DNA from: Aquimarina sp. Aq107
Lineage (GTDB): Bacteria; Bacteroidota; Bacteroidia; Flavobacteriales; Flavobacteriaceae
DNA: 64,000 bases
Assembly: GCF_943733665.1 (NCBI RefSeq)
Contig: NZ_OX030782.1
Coordinates: forward strand, 2,320,501-2,384,500
Reading direction: 5' to 3'
Position numbers and translations under genes: made by a program
Notes under the pieces: model-generated
Seen by the model: the letters and a program-made list of their open reading frames with translations, nothing else
Databases searched by the model: none
What the model was told of the DNA's origin: nothing
Shown: one piece after another, positions 27,543 through 36,324 of the stretch
Layout of the letters: every line of letters begins with the position of its first letter
How positions within the stretch are numbered: position 1 is the stretch's first letter

Positions 27543-28325
27543 ATGTCCAAATATTCCTTATTCATAATACTCATCTGCCTATTTTCTTTAGAAATAGTAT
27601 ACTCTTATGAAGATTATTATATCGATCGTGTAACAGGACTAGAGCTAGGATTAGATGGTTCCGAAACAAGTAATTTAAGAGTTATTGATATTAGAGAATG
27701 GAACTACGTAATTGAAGAAAAAGGAGGCGTCAAATCTATTCCTGGTATACAAGAATTACACAAAAATAGTTCTGTAATTACATTTGATGAAGATCAGATA
27801 CAAATGGAAGTACAAAGAATTGCTGATGACACTATGGAAGAAGGTTTAGAGAATCAGGTTTTCATAGTATTAAATGTTAATAATGGAAAAGTTTCTGCGG
27901 TCAGAGACTGGATACCAGAGCTAAAGACCAATTCAGAAATCATGATTAACACATATGGCGTTGGTAGTAATAGTGCTCCACGAGTAGGAGAAGGGTTAAT
28001 GCTTCTAGGACAATTACACGGACATCCTAAAGAATTGCAAGAAAACAAAAAAAATATTAGAACAGTTTCTGAATTTGATATAAAAGTAGCCCAAGAACTA
28101 GGGATTACAATTTTTGCCGTTGATGCTTTTAATGCATTTGATACTTTTGATTCAAAAAACTCTAAAAACGGTTCTAAATCCCTTCACATACACTGCGTTA
28201 CAAAGAATGGTGAAGTTAAAAATTTTATTGGTAGAACTACTGGAAAGAACAATATAGACACCTTTAACTTTTCTTATTATTTCAATTCTATTTTAAGAAA
28301 AAACAATAGCATAAAAGTTCTATAG
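27543..28325 (+). CDS. Exported JAMM/JAB-like metalloprotease-fold protein
   Basis: 260 residues with a signal peptide (MSKYSLFIILICLFSLEIVYSY). The mature part has a candidate JAMM metal site: HGHP at 159-162 (HxHP), then SEFD at 176-179 (SxxD) and a possible glutamate at 99-100 in front of a beta strand (EEGLENQVFIVL). The spacer HP-x13-S-x2-D is longer than in classical JAMM proteins (x6), similar to DUF4329-type secreted relatives. If active it would be a zinc-dependent hydrolase in the periplasm or outside. Neighbours give no hint. The assignment rests on motif spacing only. Confidence 0.6.
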   Translation: MSKYSLFIILICLFSLEIVYSYEDYYIDRVTGLELGLDGSETSNLRVIDIREWNYVIEEKGGVKSIPGIQELHKNSSVITFDEDQIQMEVQRIADDTMEEGLENQVFIVLNVNNGKVSAVRDWIPELKTNSEIMINTYGVGSNSAPRVGEGLMLLGQLHGHPKELQENKKNIRTVSEFDIKVAQELGITIFAVDAFNAFDTFDSKNSKNGSKSLHIHCVTKNGEVKNFIGRTTGKNNIDTFNFSYYFNSILRKNNSIKVL

Positions 28326-28359
28326 CATTACATTAATCAAAGAAAAAAGTATATCTTAT

Positions 28360-28731
28360 TTATAAAGTATCTCTCAATCTTCTTGAATTAACTGTATCAT
28401 AGATAATAGTTAATTTTTGAATTTTATTATCTTCTGAAAGATCTAAAATATCAACTACTTTAAAATTCACTTTTTCATTATTCTTAAGTATCCATTCATA
28501 ATCAAAAAGTAAGGAAAGGCGATTAGTATCTTTCTCTAAAAATATTCCATCTAAATGAAGTTTAGAAGAATTCGTGTCTTCTGATAAATCCTTATAAAAT
28601 TTAGCTGCTGATAATGTGCCATATAAAGGAGATACCACAATACCATCATCAGTGAATAGGTCTACTACTTTTGGTACATCACCTTTTTCTAATAAAAAAA
28701 GATATCTCTTTGCTACTTCTTCTTTTGTCAT
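28360..28731 (-). CDS. NTF2/SnoaL-like small protein
   Basis: 123 residues in the cone-shaped NTF2 fold: an N-terminal helix pair (EEVAKRYLFLLEKGDVPKVVDLFTDDGIVVSP) followed by four strands. The fold is used by ketosteroid isomerases, polyketide cyclases and many proteins of unknown role; no diagnostic catalytic residues are clear. It starts 10 bases after the DinB-family gene stop on the same strand, so the two may be co-expressed. Confidence 0.8.
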   Translation of the reverse strand: MTKEEVAKRYLFLLEKGDVPKVVDLFTDDGIVVSPLYGTLSAAKFYKDLSEDTNSSKLHLDGIFLEKDTNRLSLLFDYEWILKNNEKVNFKVVDILDLSEDNKIQKLTIIYDTVNSRRLRDTL

Positions 28732-28741
28732 CTATAATTTT

Positions 28742-29254
28742 TTACAAATACCTTTCTTTAATAATTTCTACGTGATGGTTTTGATGACCAGAAAGTATAT
28801 AACCTGCAGCTCTAGCGCTCATAGGACTACCACTCGCCTCTCCTATTTGATTTAACATCTCTGATGTAAATCTTTTATATAATGTAATTGAGCTATTCCT
28901 TACAGCCTCAAATTCCTCTATAAGATCTTCAATACTAAATGTATTTGCATTAGAGTTTGGCACATAAGCATCTTGATCAAATCCAATCAAAGGAGTTTGG
29001 TCCTTTCTGGCAAACCTAAGCGCTCTATATGAAAATATGCGTTCTGTATCAATTATATGCTGTATTACTTCTGCAATAGTCCATTTACCTTCTTCGTAAG
29101 CGTATGTCAACTTTTCATTAGGAATAGTATTTACAAATTCTATAAATTTCTTTTTCCCTTGTTGTAAACCTTGTACGATATTCTCACTTTCTGATTTATC
29201 TATAAAAATCCCATAGTACGGATTATACTCTTCTGGTGTAAGTAAAGATTGCAT
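28742..29254 (-). CDS. DinB family protein
   Basis: 170 residues, four-helix bundle type. The metal-binding histidines are in place: EVIQHIIDTERIF (about 64-76) and the late SGHQNHHVEIIKERY. DinB/DfsB-like proteins are putative metal-dependent thiol transferases or hydrolases. It shares a strand with the NTF2-like gene and is preceded by the S41 peptidase gene, 109 bases upstream. Function unknown. Confidence 0.87.
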   Translation of the reverse strand: MQSLLTPEEYNPYYGIFIDKSESENIVQGLQQGKKKFIEFVNTIPNEKLTYAYEEGKWTIAEVIQHIIDTERIFSYRALRFARKDQTPLIGFDQDAYVPNSNANTFSIEDLIEEFEAVRNSSITLYKRFTSEMLNQIGEASGSPMSARAAGYILSGHQNHHVEIIKERYL

Positions 29255-29363
29255 AAATTAACTAGTTAAAAATAATAGCGGAATTTACTAATTATACGGG
29301 CATTTGTTGATTGCATTAACAGTTATTTATAAGATTAGTTAATTCTATGAAATAGCTCACTTC

Positions 29364-30410
29364 TTATTGTTTAGTATCTATAAATTTAATTGCTTCTATA
29401 ATATTTTTGTCTTTTGATAGATCTTCAAAATTAGCTTCTTTTACAACCATTTTTTCTGGCCTAATTGTTTTTGTAAATTTCCCTGATCTATCAGTCCCAT
29501 AACTAAGTGTTATAGCTGCTTTTGTCTTAAATGGTAATTCAAACAAATCATTTGCCGTAGTTAATCCATAACTTTCTTCTCCAACAATCAACATGTTTTT
29601 TCTTCCTCTAAATCCCATAGCGACAAACTCCCCTGCACTTGCTGTCATTATACCTGTAATTAGAACTACTGGGATTTCAGGTTTTGGTTTGGAGAGTATT
29701 TTAGCTTGAGCCATTATTTGATGATTTTCGTAAAAAACGCCATTATGTAACCCAGAACGACTTTTTACATATTTATCAGCATCCAAATATAGGGATACAG
29801 TATGATCACCCAGTAAATGGTATAATCCCGCTAGCATCACATTAGAATTCCCTCCTATATTTAATCTCAAATCAATAATCCAACCTTTTATTTTTGCTGA
29901 ATTATCTATTCTTATTATAGCATCATATATCTCCTGGGCCTTCTGATTTAATTCTTCCTGCGTTGCATTCAATAATAGCATTCCCGGAACAAAAACATAA
30001 CCATACTGTTCATTCACTACACTGACATTAAACTTTGGCTCTTTTGCATAAGTTTCTAAAAGACTACTATGTAAATCTTCTTGCCCAATTCTACGTTTAA
30101 GATTACTTTCATAGATTCCGTTTTCTACAAAGAGAATCATATGATCGCCAGCTATAGAATCAAAAAGGTTTGTACAGACTTTCAGAGATTCTTCGAACGT
30201 GTTACTCTTTAATGCTTGCTGTTTAATATAAGGTTTTAACCGAGTCCAATCAACCGTTTTCCTGTATATATAATTAGTTTCTAATTGATTAAAAAATTGA
30301 TCGTAAAAAACATTAATACTATCTTTTATTGAATAAGATTTCTCCTGACTATAGCTCTTAGAAGAAAAAACAGAAATACTAATAATTAATCCAAAAAATA
30401 AACTTTTCAT
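29364..30410 (-). CDS. Exported S41 family peptidase
   Basis: 348 residues with a signal peptide (MKSLFFGLIISISVFSSKSYSQ). The catalytic serine is in TGIMTASAGEFVAMG, and the VGEESYGLTTA segment follows about 25 residues later, as in the C-terminal processing/tail-specific protease family (S41). No PDZ domain is evident. Probably periplasmic or outer-membrane associated, degrading proteins or acting as a carboxyl-terminal protease. An AraC-type regulator lies 102 bases upstream on the same strand. Confidence 0.9.
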   Translation of the reverse strand: MKSLFFGLIISISVFSSKSYSQEKSYSIKDSINVFYDQFFNQLETNYIYRKTVDWTRLKPYIKQQALKSNTFEESLKVCTNLFDSIAGDHMILFVENGIYESNLKRRIGQEDLHSSLLETYAKEPKFNVSVVNEQYGYVFVPGMLLLNATQEELNQKAQEIYDAIIRIDNSAKIKGWIIDLRLNIGGNSNVMLAGLYHLLGDHTVSLYLDADKYVKSRSGLHNGVFYENHQIMAQAKILSKPKPEIPVVLITGIMTASAGEFVAMGFRGRKNMLIVGEESYGLTTANDLFELPFKTKAAITLSYGTDRSGKFTKTIRPEKMVVKEANFEDLSKDKNIIEAIKFIDTKQ

Positions 30411-30512
30411 TACTGTTGTTTTAAAATTTTATGATTTCAAAACTATAGGCTTTTAAAGAAAAAGACCCTTGAAAACAGCTAGATAATGTCCAAGAAATAA
30501 ATATTGGACATA

Positions 30513-31499
30513 TTAGTTAGTATGCTCTTTCTTATATTGAGTAGGTGTTAAACCTGTTATCTTTTTGAATACCGCATTAAATGAAGATTTTGAACTAAAA
30601 CCTGATTTTTCTGCAATTGCTAATAATGTAAACTTTTTTTCTTCAGAAGAAACCAACAGTGTTTTTACCTTTTCGATTCTATAAGTATTTATAAAATCAT
30701 TGAAAGACATATGATACGTATCGTGGATGTATAGGGATAGTTCTTTTTCTGATATTGGTAATAAAGACGCTAGATCAGAAACTTTGAGATTTTGATTTGT
30801 AAAAATTTCCTCTGTCTTCATATAATACTCTATCTTATTCTTCAATACACTATCTATCTCATCTTCTTTACGATCTTTTAGGTAAAAAGTTTTAAACAAT
30901 AGATTAGATTTGGTAAAACCAACAAAACCTATCCAATAGATATAGAGAGAATTTAAAACTAATATTACATAATAAAATTCTCCACTATCTTCAAGGTTAA
31001 AAAGAATTGCTATAATTTGATGAAGTAAATTAAGAATAATAAATACAATAAACATCCAGGAAAACGTGGACAACCATTCCCAATTTTTACGTATTGATAA
31101 AGAACCTTTGATTATCTCTTTATTCTTATTAATAAATCCTAGGATATATATCATGAGAATTAGGTTAAACGTCAGATAAACAAAATCATTATATAGAAAA
31201 AAACCTGTTTGATATACTCTATAAAAAATATATTCATCAATACCACTATGGAGCATCACATACCAATAAGCTCTTAAGATTCCATACAAAATTGCGGGAA
31301 TAAACAATAGATATTCAACAAAGGAAACAACGGAAGCTTTTTTTTCTATTTGGCTTTTTATATAAAAATAAAATCCCACACCAATAAGATACTTATATGG
31401 AAATGGAAAAGAAGTCAAAGGAAGAAAACCTATTGAATTGACATTCATATACAGGAATGCATATGTCAAATTGTAAAAGGACAAAGAAAATAAAAACAA
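30513..31499 (-). CDS. AraC-family regulator with membrane N-terminus, start unclear
   Basis: The 328 codons from the TTG at 31497-31499 give several membrane helices (about 30-205) and a C-terminal AraC DNA-binding domain (about 225-327: LKVSDLASLLPISEKELSLYIHDTYHMSFNDFINTYRI, then SGFSSKSSFNAVFKKITGLTPTQYKK). The upstream frame stays open to 31674 and encodes what looks like a first helix (VLNIIVLFGAIQGFTLCLYLL), but has no ATG, GTG or TTG. Candidates are ATA at 31614-31616 or ATT at 31644-31646. The protein likely senses an envelope signal and controls nearby genes such as S41. Sequence error or loss of the start cannot be excluded. Confidence 0.75.
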   Translation of the reverse strand: MFLFSLSFYNLTYAFLYMNVNSIGFLPLTSFPFPYKYLIGVGFYFYIKSQIEKKASVVSFVEYLLFIPAILYGILRAYWYVMLHSGIDEYIFYRVYQTGFFLYNDFVYLTFNLILMIYILGFINKNKEIIKGSLSIRKNWEWLSTFSWMFIVFIILNLLHQIIAILFNLEDSGEFYYVILVLNSLYIYWIGFVGFTKSNLLFKTFYLKDRKEDEIDSVLKNKIEYYMKTEEIFTNQNLKVSDLASLLPISEKELSLYIHDTYHMSFNDFINTYRIEKVKTLLVSSEEKKFTLLAIAEKSGFSSKSSFNAVFKKITGLTPTQYKKEHTN

Positions 31500-31679
31500 T
31501 ATGTAATAATTAAATGCCCTTTTATTCTCTCTTCTTTTAGAAAGAAGATATAAACATAGTGTAAAACCCTGTATTGCACCAAAAAGGACTATAATATTTA
31601 ATACTGTGTAATTTATGGTGTTGCTTTTATTAGTAAAACGATCAATTAATAAATAAGTCTTTGATTGGTTTTAATAAAC

Positions 31680-32387
31680 TTAATTCTTTGTTCTATATAT
31701 ATTTCTTGGGTAATCAGAGATTCGTACATTTTCTTTTTGCAATTCGTTTAATGCATTTTTTGCTATCCAAATTGCAGAAGAGCTCTTTAATTCTAATAAT
31801 TGATTAGCAACTTTTATAGCTTTTTTATTTAAATCTATATTTCTCTTTCCAATATTTCTCAAAGCCCAATTTATTGCTTTTTTCACATATAATCTGTCAT
31901 CATTTGCTTCTTTTTTAATGATTGGAAAAAATTGTTCAAACAATTCATTATCTGATTTTTTATCAGCCATACAATAAGCAGCCATAATAGTAAAACCAGC
32001 TCTTTTTTCGAATTCGGGTTTTCTCTTTGTCCAATCAATTATTTTAGCCAGTGCAAATTTACTTTTAGCAAACAGTCCCATACAGAAGCTGTCACAAATT
32101 TCCCAGTTTTCAAAGGTTTTTACCCATTTCTCCATCAGTTCTTCTGTAACATCATTAGGATCAAATAATTTACTACACAACAACCTACCTTCATATATTT
32201 TACTATCAAAAAGCTGCAAAGCAAGATCATTTCTACCATTTCCAATATCTTTCGCTAATTCTTTTAGATCTTTATGATATATGCCTAAGGAATTATGAGC
32301 TACAATTCCAAATTTCTTCTCTTTGAAAATTATCTTTTCAGGGTCTTTTAACTCATTAAGATATACTATTATTTCATCGTAAGTCAC
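31680..32387 (-). CDS. DNA alkylation repair (AlkD-like HEAT-repeat) protein
   Basis: 235 residues, all-helical, resembling AlkC/AlkD-type glycosylases built from HEAT-like repeats. Seen: LKELAKDIGNGRNDLALQLFDSKIYEGRLLCSKLFDP, WVKTFENWEICDSFCMGLF and the later WALRNIGKRNIDLNKKAIKVANQL. The family excises alkylated purines (3- and 7-methyl bases) without base flipping. The downstream AraC gene lies close on the same strand. No adaptive-response gene (ada) is in view. Confidence 0.85.
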   Translation of the reverse strand: MTYDEIIVYLNELKDPEKIIFKEKKFGIVAHNSLGIYHKDLKELAKDIGNGRNDLALQLFDSKIYEGRLLCSKLFDPNDVTEELMEKWVKTFENWEICDSFCMGLFAKSKFALAKIIDWTKRKPEFEKRAGFTIMAAYCMADKKSDNELFEQFFPIIKKEANDDRLYVKKAINWALRNIGKRNIDLNKKAIKVANQLLELKSSSAIWIAKNALNELQKENVRISDYPRNIYRTKN

Positions 32388-32452
32388 ACTAAGTTTTTCT
32401 GTTCATTAGATTATTTATTCCTAATATTTTACAAAATAAAAGGAGGTTCTTT

Positions 32453-33820
32453 TTATTTTGTTTTCTTTTTCACCCAATCTATTATTAAGGTTAACGCCTT
32501 AGGAGAAAAAGTCTGTTCTATTTCGGCATATTCGCTTAATGAACCACTTTCTGATTCTTGAAAAAGATGATTTAGATTTTCTAAGGCTACAATTTCTACA
32601 TCTTGGTTACCTCCTTTTGCAAGGGCATCTTTAATTCCGGTTAAATTTTCTTTTACTAAAACCTGCAGATCTTTATCTCCATTTAGAGCTAACACAGGAA
32701 TATCAATTTCTTCCAAATATACTGCAGGTTGCGACCTAATAAAACTAGCTACTTCTGAACCAGTAATCTGTTCTACCAGCATTTTTCTTTGATTCTCTGG
32801 AAATAGTGCCCCATATTTATTAGAGTAATATGAATTAATACTGTCTTTTAATGAAATATTATCTAAGTCGGAATTCACTACTATATCATAAGCTTCCTTT
32901 ACTACTTTCTGACCTTGTTGAATTTGTAATTCATTGATTCCAAGATTTCTTTCGAATGCAGCTTTTTGCAAAAGCATTAATTTATCTCCATTTATTCCTG
33001 GCGCAGCTAATAAAACTAAAAAATCTAAATCACCCCTTTCTACGGCAACTTTAGGAGCGACAATACCACCAATACTATGACCTATTAGTCCTATTTTAGA
33101 ATTATTAAATTCCTTTCTTTCTTTTAAAAAATCTATTGCATACTTGACATCAGCGGCAGAGACATCTATAGTAACCGTATTAAAATCTCCTTCCGATTCG
33201 CCCACACCTCTTTCATCAAAACGAAATACAGCTATCCCGTTCTTTGTTAATTCATTTGCCAATACAAAATATGGTTTATGACCAAACATATCTCCATCTC
33301 TATTTTGTGCACCGCTACCACTAACTATAATAGCCAAAGGATAATTACTCTTCTCTTTTGGTACTGTTAGAGTTCCACTTAACTTCACGTTATCATCTTT
33401 ATTAACAAATACTACATTTTCAGAATGATAATTGAATGGTGGTTTGGGTTCTTGAGGTCTATTTAATGTAATAGTTCCTTTTTTAAGGTTCAAAGGAATA
33501 GGGTGACCGCTTTGCGAAAAATTGCCAATAATCTCCATCTTATCATTAAGTCTTCCCTTATACTCTAGTTTAAGATCGGAAAATGAAATAGTTATTATTG
33601 AGTCTGTAAAAACTGTAGCTGAAGCTTTAGCACCACTTAATCCTTGTTTTAGAATGCTAAGTGTTGATACATAATCATTAGCAACCTTTTCTACATTAAA
33701 AGCTATTTCTAACTTATTTCCATTAACATTTACTTCTCCAATCCAATCCCCAGAAACATCTTGAGAAAACGAAAAAATCGTAAAAAAGAAAAAAGAGAAG
33801 ATGATAAATATTCTATTCAT
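32453..33820 (-). CDS. Exported alpha/beta hydrolase
   Basis: 455 residues. A signal peptide (to about residue 19, FSFSQ) is followed by an N-terminal beta-rich domain (about 22-125) and a serine hydrolase domain from about 140: VSGSGAQNRDG (oxyanion region), IGHSIGG (nucleophile elbow, about 247-253), NGDKDLQV (acid) and LENLNHLFQES (histidine). The same layout appears in many Bacteroidota secreted esterases/peptidases. The substrate is unknown. It stands divergent from the TPR histidine kinase gene across 409 bases. Confidence 0.87.
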   Translation of the reverse strand: MNRIFIIFSFFFFTIFSFSQDVSGDWIGEVNVNGNKLEIAFNVEKVANDYVSTLSILKQGLSGAKASATVFTDSIITISFSDLKLEYKGRLNDKMEIIGNFSQSGHPIPLNLKKGTITLNRPQEPKPPFNYHSENVVFVNKDDNVKLSGTLTVPKEKSNYPLAIIVSGSGAQNRDGDMFGHKPYFVLANELTKNGIAVFRFDERGVGESEGDFNTVTIDVSAADVKYAIDFLKERKEFNNSKIGLIGHSIGGIVAPKVAVERGDLDFLVLLAAPGINGDKLMLLQKAAFERNLGINELQIQQGQKVVKEAYDIVVNSDLDNISLKDSINSYYSNKYGALFPENQRKMLVEQITGSEVASFIRSQPAVYLEEIDIPVLALNGDKDLQVLVKENLTGIKDALAKGGNQDVEIVALENLNHLFQESESGSLSEYAEIEQTFSPKALTLIIDWVKKKTK

Positions 33821-34229
33821 TTGTGTGAATGTTTTATAAACTAAAATAGTATCTATTTTATACTCAACTAATTTATACTATTTTAATTAGTAAATAGTAT
33901 GAACAAAAAAGAATGAATAAGACTCATTTTTTTTGTAAGCCGTTATGATACAATATTAATACTTTATGAAAAACTAAGAAAACAATATCCTATTACTAGT
34001 AAAGTTTTCTAATGAAAACTCTAGTACTTAATTAACAATTATTAAATATTTCCATTCTAGTTTTATAATAATATTTGTAAGAAAATAGCTTCATTTTATT
34101 ATTTAATTAAAATAAAAATGTATTTTGCAGACATAAAATGTCATTTATCGTATAAATATCTATTCGGGCTTAAGAAATAAGTAGCAAACAATTTCTATTT
34201 GTTTTAGTATTTATCAAAATTGTAATACC
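33821..34229. other. Intergenic region between divergent genes
   Basis: 409 bases of very AT-rich DNA that must hold the promoters of the alpha/beta hydrolase and the histidine kinase. I see no ORF with a start codon and no RNA structure I trust. AATATTTG at 34070-34077 is one base off a -7 element; I do not call it. Confidence 0.6.
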
Positions 34230-36212
34230 ATGAAAAGCAAGCCCCATGTATTTCTTTTATTTATCCTTGTCTTTATATCTCTGCATAGTTTTTCTCAACA
34301 AAAAGAATTGGATAGTATTATACCCTCTATAAAAAAAGCTTCCGATTCTAGTATTGTAGATTCTGGAACAAAGCATATTGAACAATTATTCAGGAAAAAA
34401 GAATTTAATCTTGGTTTGTTATATGGAGACAAGCTTTTAAAAAAAGCTGAAAAAATCGGATATGATAAAGGTATTGCCAATTGCCATAATCAGATTGGCA
34501 ATATGTATAATCGAAAAGATGAGCCTGTTAAAGCAACATTGCATTATAATCAAGCCGAAATACATTTCAAGAAAGTTAATTTCTTAAGCGGACTGGCTAT
34601 GGTAAATAATAATAAATCAAGTATCGAGCAAGAACAGGGAAATTTAGAAAAAAGCATTACTTATCTATTAGACGCAAATAAATATAATATGCTTTTAAAC
34701 GATACTATAGGACTTTCTAGAACATATAATAATATTGGTAATTCCTACGCTATGCTAGGAAAATTTACACAGGCAAAAAAACATTATTTACAGTCTATTG
34801 ATATAAAAAAGAAATATAAGTTAGCAAAAATAGGGACCAGTTTAAACAACCTAGCACTATTACATTTCAATGAAAAAATGATTGATAGTGCAAGATTGTA
34901 TGTAAATGAAGCTTTAGAAATATGCAAAAAAAATGAGAATATACGAAGTGCATCTTTTTCTTATGAAATTATAGCCAAAATAGCTTTAGAAAAAAATAAT
35001 TATGAATTAGCTAAAAAGTACTATGATTCATCTATGACCGCTGGAGTCCAATCAAAATGTAATAGGGCTATTATTAATTCTAATCTACAATTAGGATACA
35101 TAGCAATAAAAACTGACGATCATATAAAAGCAGAAAAAATGCTTACCAAATCAAGAAATCAACTAATCAAAACTAATATCCCATCCCTTCTTTTAAAAAA
35201 TTATAGGTATAGTGCACAATTAGATTCTGTACGAGGTAACTATGCTGGTGCTTTTGAATGGCAAAAAAAATATCAAAAGTTATCGGAAAGTAACTCAAAA
35301 AATCAAACCTCCCTGAAAATAACACAAGCTGAAAATCGATTTAAGGCTGAAATGGAACAACTTAAGCTCATTGATGCGCAAGAAAAAAGTGCACTGAAGG
35401 CAGAAGAAGAGTTATTTAGATATCAGATAATAAATTACATTATACTAGGAATTCTAATATTTCTAACGATTTTCTTATTATATATCATAAAAGCTAGAAA
35501 AGAAAGAAAAAAATATATCAAGCAGTTAGATGAATCTAATCAAGTAAAAAACAAACTTTTTTCTATTATTTCACACGACCTTAAAAACGAAATACACGGA
35601 TTAAACTCAAGCCTTAATCTCTTGAAAGAAAACGGATTATCAATAGATGAATTTAAAGAAATTATTCCTCTATTAGCCAATAGAACCCACCAGACTTCTA
35701 TTATGCTAACAAATCTATTAAATTGGTCTAAATCGCAAATGAAAGAATTAAATGCAAAACCAACTTCTTTTGATATAACAGAAGTGATTAGCAATAAATT
35801 TATGTTTTTCAATCCCAAAGCAAGACAAAAAAACATTAAACTAATTAACAACTTATCTAGCACTCTAGTCTATGCCGATAAAGATATGTTTTCTATTGTA
35901 TCCCAAAACTTAATGGCAAATGCTATTAAATTTTGTAATCCAGGAGATTCAATAACGTTATTCTCTAAACCAAAAGGAGATTTTTATCAAATTGGATTTA
36001 AAGATACTGGTGTTGGTATTGATCCTAATAACATTAGAAAACTATTTGCCGAAGATACATTTACTACAAACGGAACCCAACAAGAAACAGGAACTGGTTT
36101 AGGGTTAAGGATATGCAAAGAACTGATTGATCTCAATAAAGGAATGATTGACGTAGAAAGTAATCCTGGAGAAGGAAGCATATTTTATATCACATTACCT
36201 ATGGCTTCTTAA
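34230..36212 (+). CDS. TPR-repeat sensor histidine kinase
   Basis: 660 residues: a signal peptide, a periplasmic array of TPR repeats (about 40-340), one membrane helix (about 395-418), then HisKA and HATPase_c. Motifs: the phospho-acceptor SHDLKNEIHG (about 449), N box NLMANAIKFCNPGD, G1 DTGVGI, G2 GTGLGLRICKELI. There is no receiver domain or response-regulator gene nearby, so its partner is encoded elsewhere. The TPR sensor fits Bacteroidota kinases that sense protein or peptide ligands in the periplasm. The signal is unknown. A 23-bp hairpin terminator follows. Confidence 0.92.
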   Translation: MKSKPHVFLLFILVFISLHSFSQQKELDSIIPSIKKASDSSIVDSGTKHIEQLFRKKEFNLGLLYGDKLLKKAEKIGYDKGIANCHNQIGNMYNRKDEPVKATLHYNQAEIHFKKVNFLSGLAMVNNNKSSIEQEQGNLEKSITYLLDANKYNMLLNDTIGLSRTYNNIGNSYAMLGKFTQAKKHYLQSIDIKKKYKLAKIGTSLNNLALLHFNEKMIDSARLYVNEALEICKKNENIRSASFSYEIIAKIALEKNNYELAKKYYDSSMTAGVQSKCNRAIINSNLQLGYIAIKTDDHIKAEKMLTKSRNQLIKTNIPSLLLKNYRYSAQLDSVRGNYAGAFEWQKKYQKLSESNSKNQTSLKITQAENRFKAEMEQLKLIDAQEKSALKAEEELFRYQIINYIILGILIFLTIFLLYIIKARKERKKYIKQLDESNQVKNKLFSIISHDLKNEIHGLNSSLNLLKENGLSIDEFKEIIPLLANRTHQTSIMLTNLLNWSKSQMKELNAKPTSFDITEVISNKFMFFNPKARQKNIKLINNLSSTLVYADKDMFSIVSQNLMANAIKFCNPGDSITLFSKPKGDFYQIGFKDTGVGIDPNNIRKLFAEDTFTTNGTQQETGTGLGLRICKELIDLNKGMIDVESNPGEGSIFYITLPMAS

Positions 36213-36247
36213 ACTTTATTGATAAATAGATAAAATATACTTTATAA

Positions 36248-36298
36248 AAAAACTCTCCTTTACGCTATAAAAAAATTATAGCGTAAAGGAGAGTTTTT
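36248..36298. terminator. Bidirectional hairpin terminator, perfect 23-bp stem
   Basis: AAAAACTCTCCTTTACGCTATAA (36248-36270) pairs with its exact complement at 36276-36298 across a loop of five A. The A and T tracts on each side let it stop transcription from the histidine kinase and from ppc, which converge here. Confidence 0.92.
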
Positions 36299-36324
36299 CG
36301 TGCATCTTATATTACAAATTCGAT

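Noticed and set aside
34070..34077. AATATTTG as a -7 promoter element before the TPR kinase.
   Set aside because: First base differs from TAnnTTTG and no TTG is at the right distance.
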